The position numbers and the translations under genes were made by a program. The notes beneath the pieces are model-generated. The model did not search any database. It saw nothing but the letters and a program-made list of their open reading frames with translations, and was not told the origin of the DNA. Shown here piece after piece: positions 6,437 to 6,801 of a DNA stretch of 6,801 bases. How positions within the stretch are numbered: position 1 is the first letter of the stretch; each line of letters opens with the position of its first letter. The stretch is from positions 870 to 7,670 of the forward strand of contig NVVP01000079.1 in the NCBI GenBank assembly GCA_002402245.1, given 5' to 3'. The DNA is from Gammaproteobacteria bacterium (lineage in GTDB: Bacteria; Pseudomonadota; Gammaproteobacteria; Nitrosococcales; Methylophagaceae).

Positions 6437-6801
6437 ATGATAAAAGTAGCAATCGTTGGCGGCACAGGTTATACCGGTGTCGAGTTATTGAGGCTTCTAG
6501 CCCACCACCCTGAAGTCACACTTGAAATTATTACTTCTCGTGCGGAATCAGGGGTTGCTGTCAGCGATTTCTTCCCTAATTTACGCGGTCATGTCGATCT
6601 GGCTTTTAGCGAGCCTGATGTCGAACAGTTAGCGGGCTGTGATGTGGTCTTTTTTGCAACCCCACATACTGTTGCAATGGCGCTGGTTCCTGAGCTTATT
6701 GCCCGTGGAACCCGTGTTATTGATCTTTCTGCTGATTTTCGTTTAAAAGATGCCGCATTATGGGAGCACTGGTATAACACACCGCATACTTGCCCTGAAT
6801 T
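6437..6801 (+). CDS. argC: N-acetyl-gamma-glutamyl-phosphate reductase (partial, 3' end outside window)
   Basis: The first 121 codons of an open frame run off the window. ArgC reduces N-acetyl-glutamyl-5-phosphate to the semialdehyde with NADPH, the third step of arginine (ornithine) synthesis. The start IKVAIVGGTGYTGVELLRLL shows the NADP-binding Rossmann loop GGTGYTG (8-14). It is followed by ITSR (31-34), FPNLRGH (46-52), DVVFFATPH (69-77) and the family-typical RVIDLSADFRL (92-102), which identify long-form (type 1) ArgC. The catalytic Cys (in a GCYPT-like motif) lies beyond the window. The ATG at 6437 has a good ribosome binding site (GAGA, 6427-6430, 6 bases upstream) and is 20 bases after the purH stop with no terminator between them, so it may be cotranscribed with purH. 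In Pseudomonas the gene here is purD, so this is a local rearrangement relative to that order. Confidence 0.95.
   Translation, partial: MIKVAIVGGTGYTGVELLRLLAHHPEVTLEIITSRAESGVAVSDFFPNLRGHVDLAFSEPDVEQLAGCDVVFFATPHTVAMALVPELIARGTRVIDLSADFRLKDAALWEHWYNTPHTCPE

Noticed and set aside
6222..6780. Two minus-strand open frames opposite the purH end and argC
   Set aside because: They overlap strongly conserved coding sequence, and their translations are low-complexity shadow-like with no family signature.

Overview
The window is an ordinary chromosomal stretch of core housekeeping genes, all on the + strand and tightly packed. The protein sequences look gammaproteobacterial. The gene order dsbD-aroQ-accB-accC-prmA-dusB-fis-purH closely resembles the order I recall from Pseudomonas, and the dusB-fis pair is a gammaproteobacterial signature. 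Base composition is AT-leaning (roughly low-to-mid 40s % GC by eye), so it is not Pseudomonas itself. A marine or methylotrophic gammaproteobacterium (for example the Methylophaga/Cycloclasticus/Thiotrichales area) is a guess that the sequence alone cannot settle.

Layout: 1-242 is the C-terminal tail of dsbD (thiol:disulfide interchange protein), cut by the window start. A 138-base gap (243-380) carries a weak terminator-like hairpin followed by a plausible sigma70 promoter. Next come aroQ (type II 3-dehydroquinase), accB (biotin carboxyl carrier protein), accC (biotin carboxylase), prmA (ribosomal protein L11 methyltransferase, TTG start), dusB (tRNA-dihydrouridine synthase), fis (nucleoid protein/regulator) and purH (bifunctional IMP-forming enzyme). 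The window ends inside argC (N-acetyl-gamma-glutamyl-phosphate reductase).

From aroQ onward the genes are separated by at most 51 bases. accC/prmA (1-base gap), prmA/dusB (TAATG, 1-base overlap) and dusB/fis (ATGA, 4-base overlap) look translationally coupled, so aroQ through at least fis probably form one transcription unit. purH and argC follow with gaps of 24 and 20 bases and no visible terminator. AccB and AccC are two parts of acetyl-CoA carboxylase (fatty acid synthesis). AroQ feeds aromatic amino acid synthesis, PurH finishes IMP synthesis and ArgC acts in arginine synthesis. PrmA, DusB and Fis act on the translation apparatus and the nucleoid. The shared theme is growth-linked metabolism and translation.

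I found no mobile element, CRISPR array, RNA gene, phage gene or defence system, and no sign of an undescribed system. The points worth a second look are modest: argC in the place where purD usually follows purH, fis embedded in a chain of coupled genes that starts with fatty acid synthesis genes, the TTG start of prmA, and small substitutions in AccB and AccC motifs.
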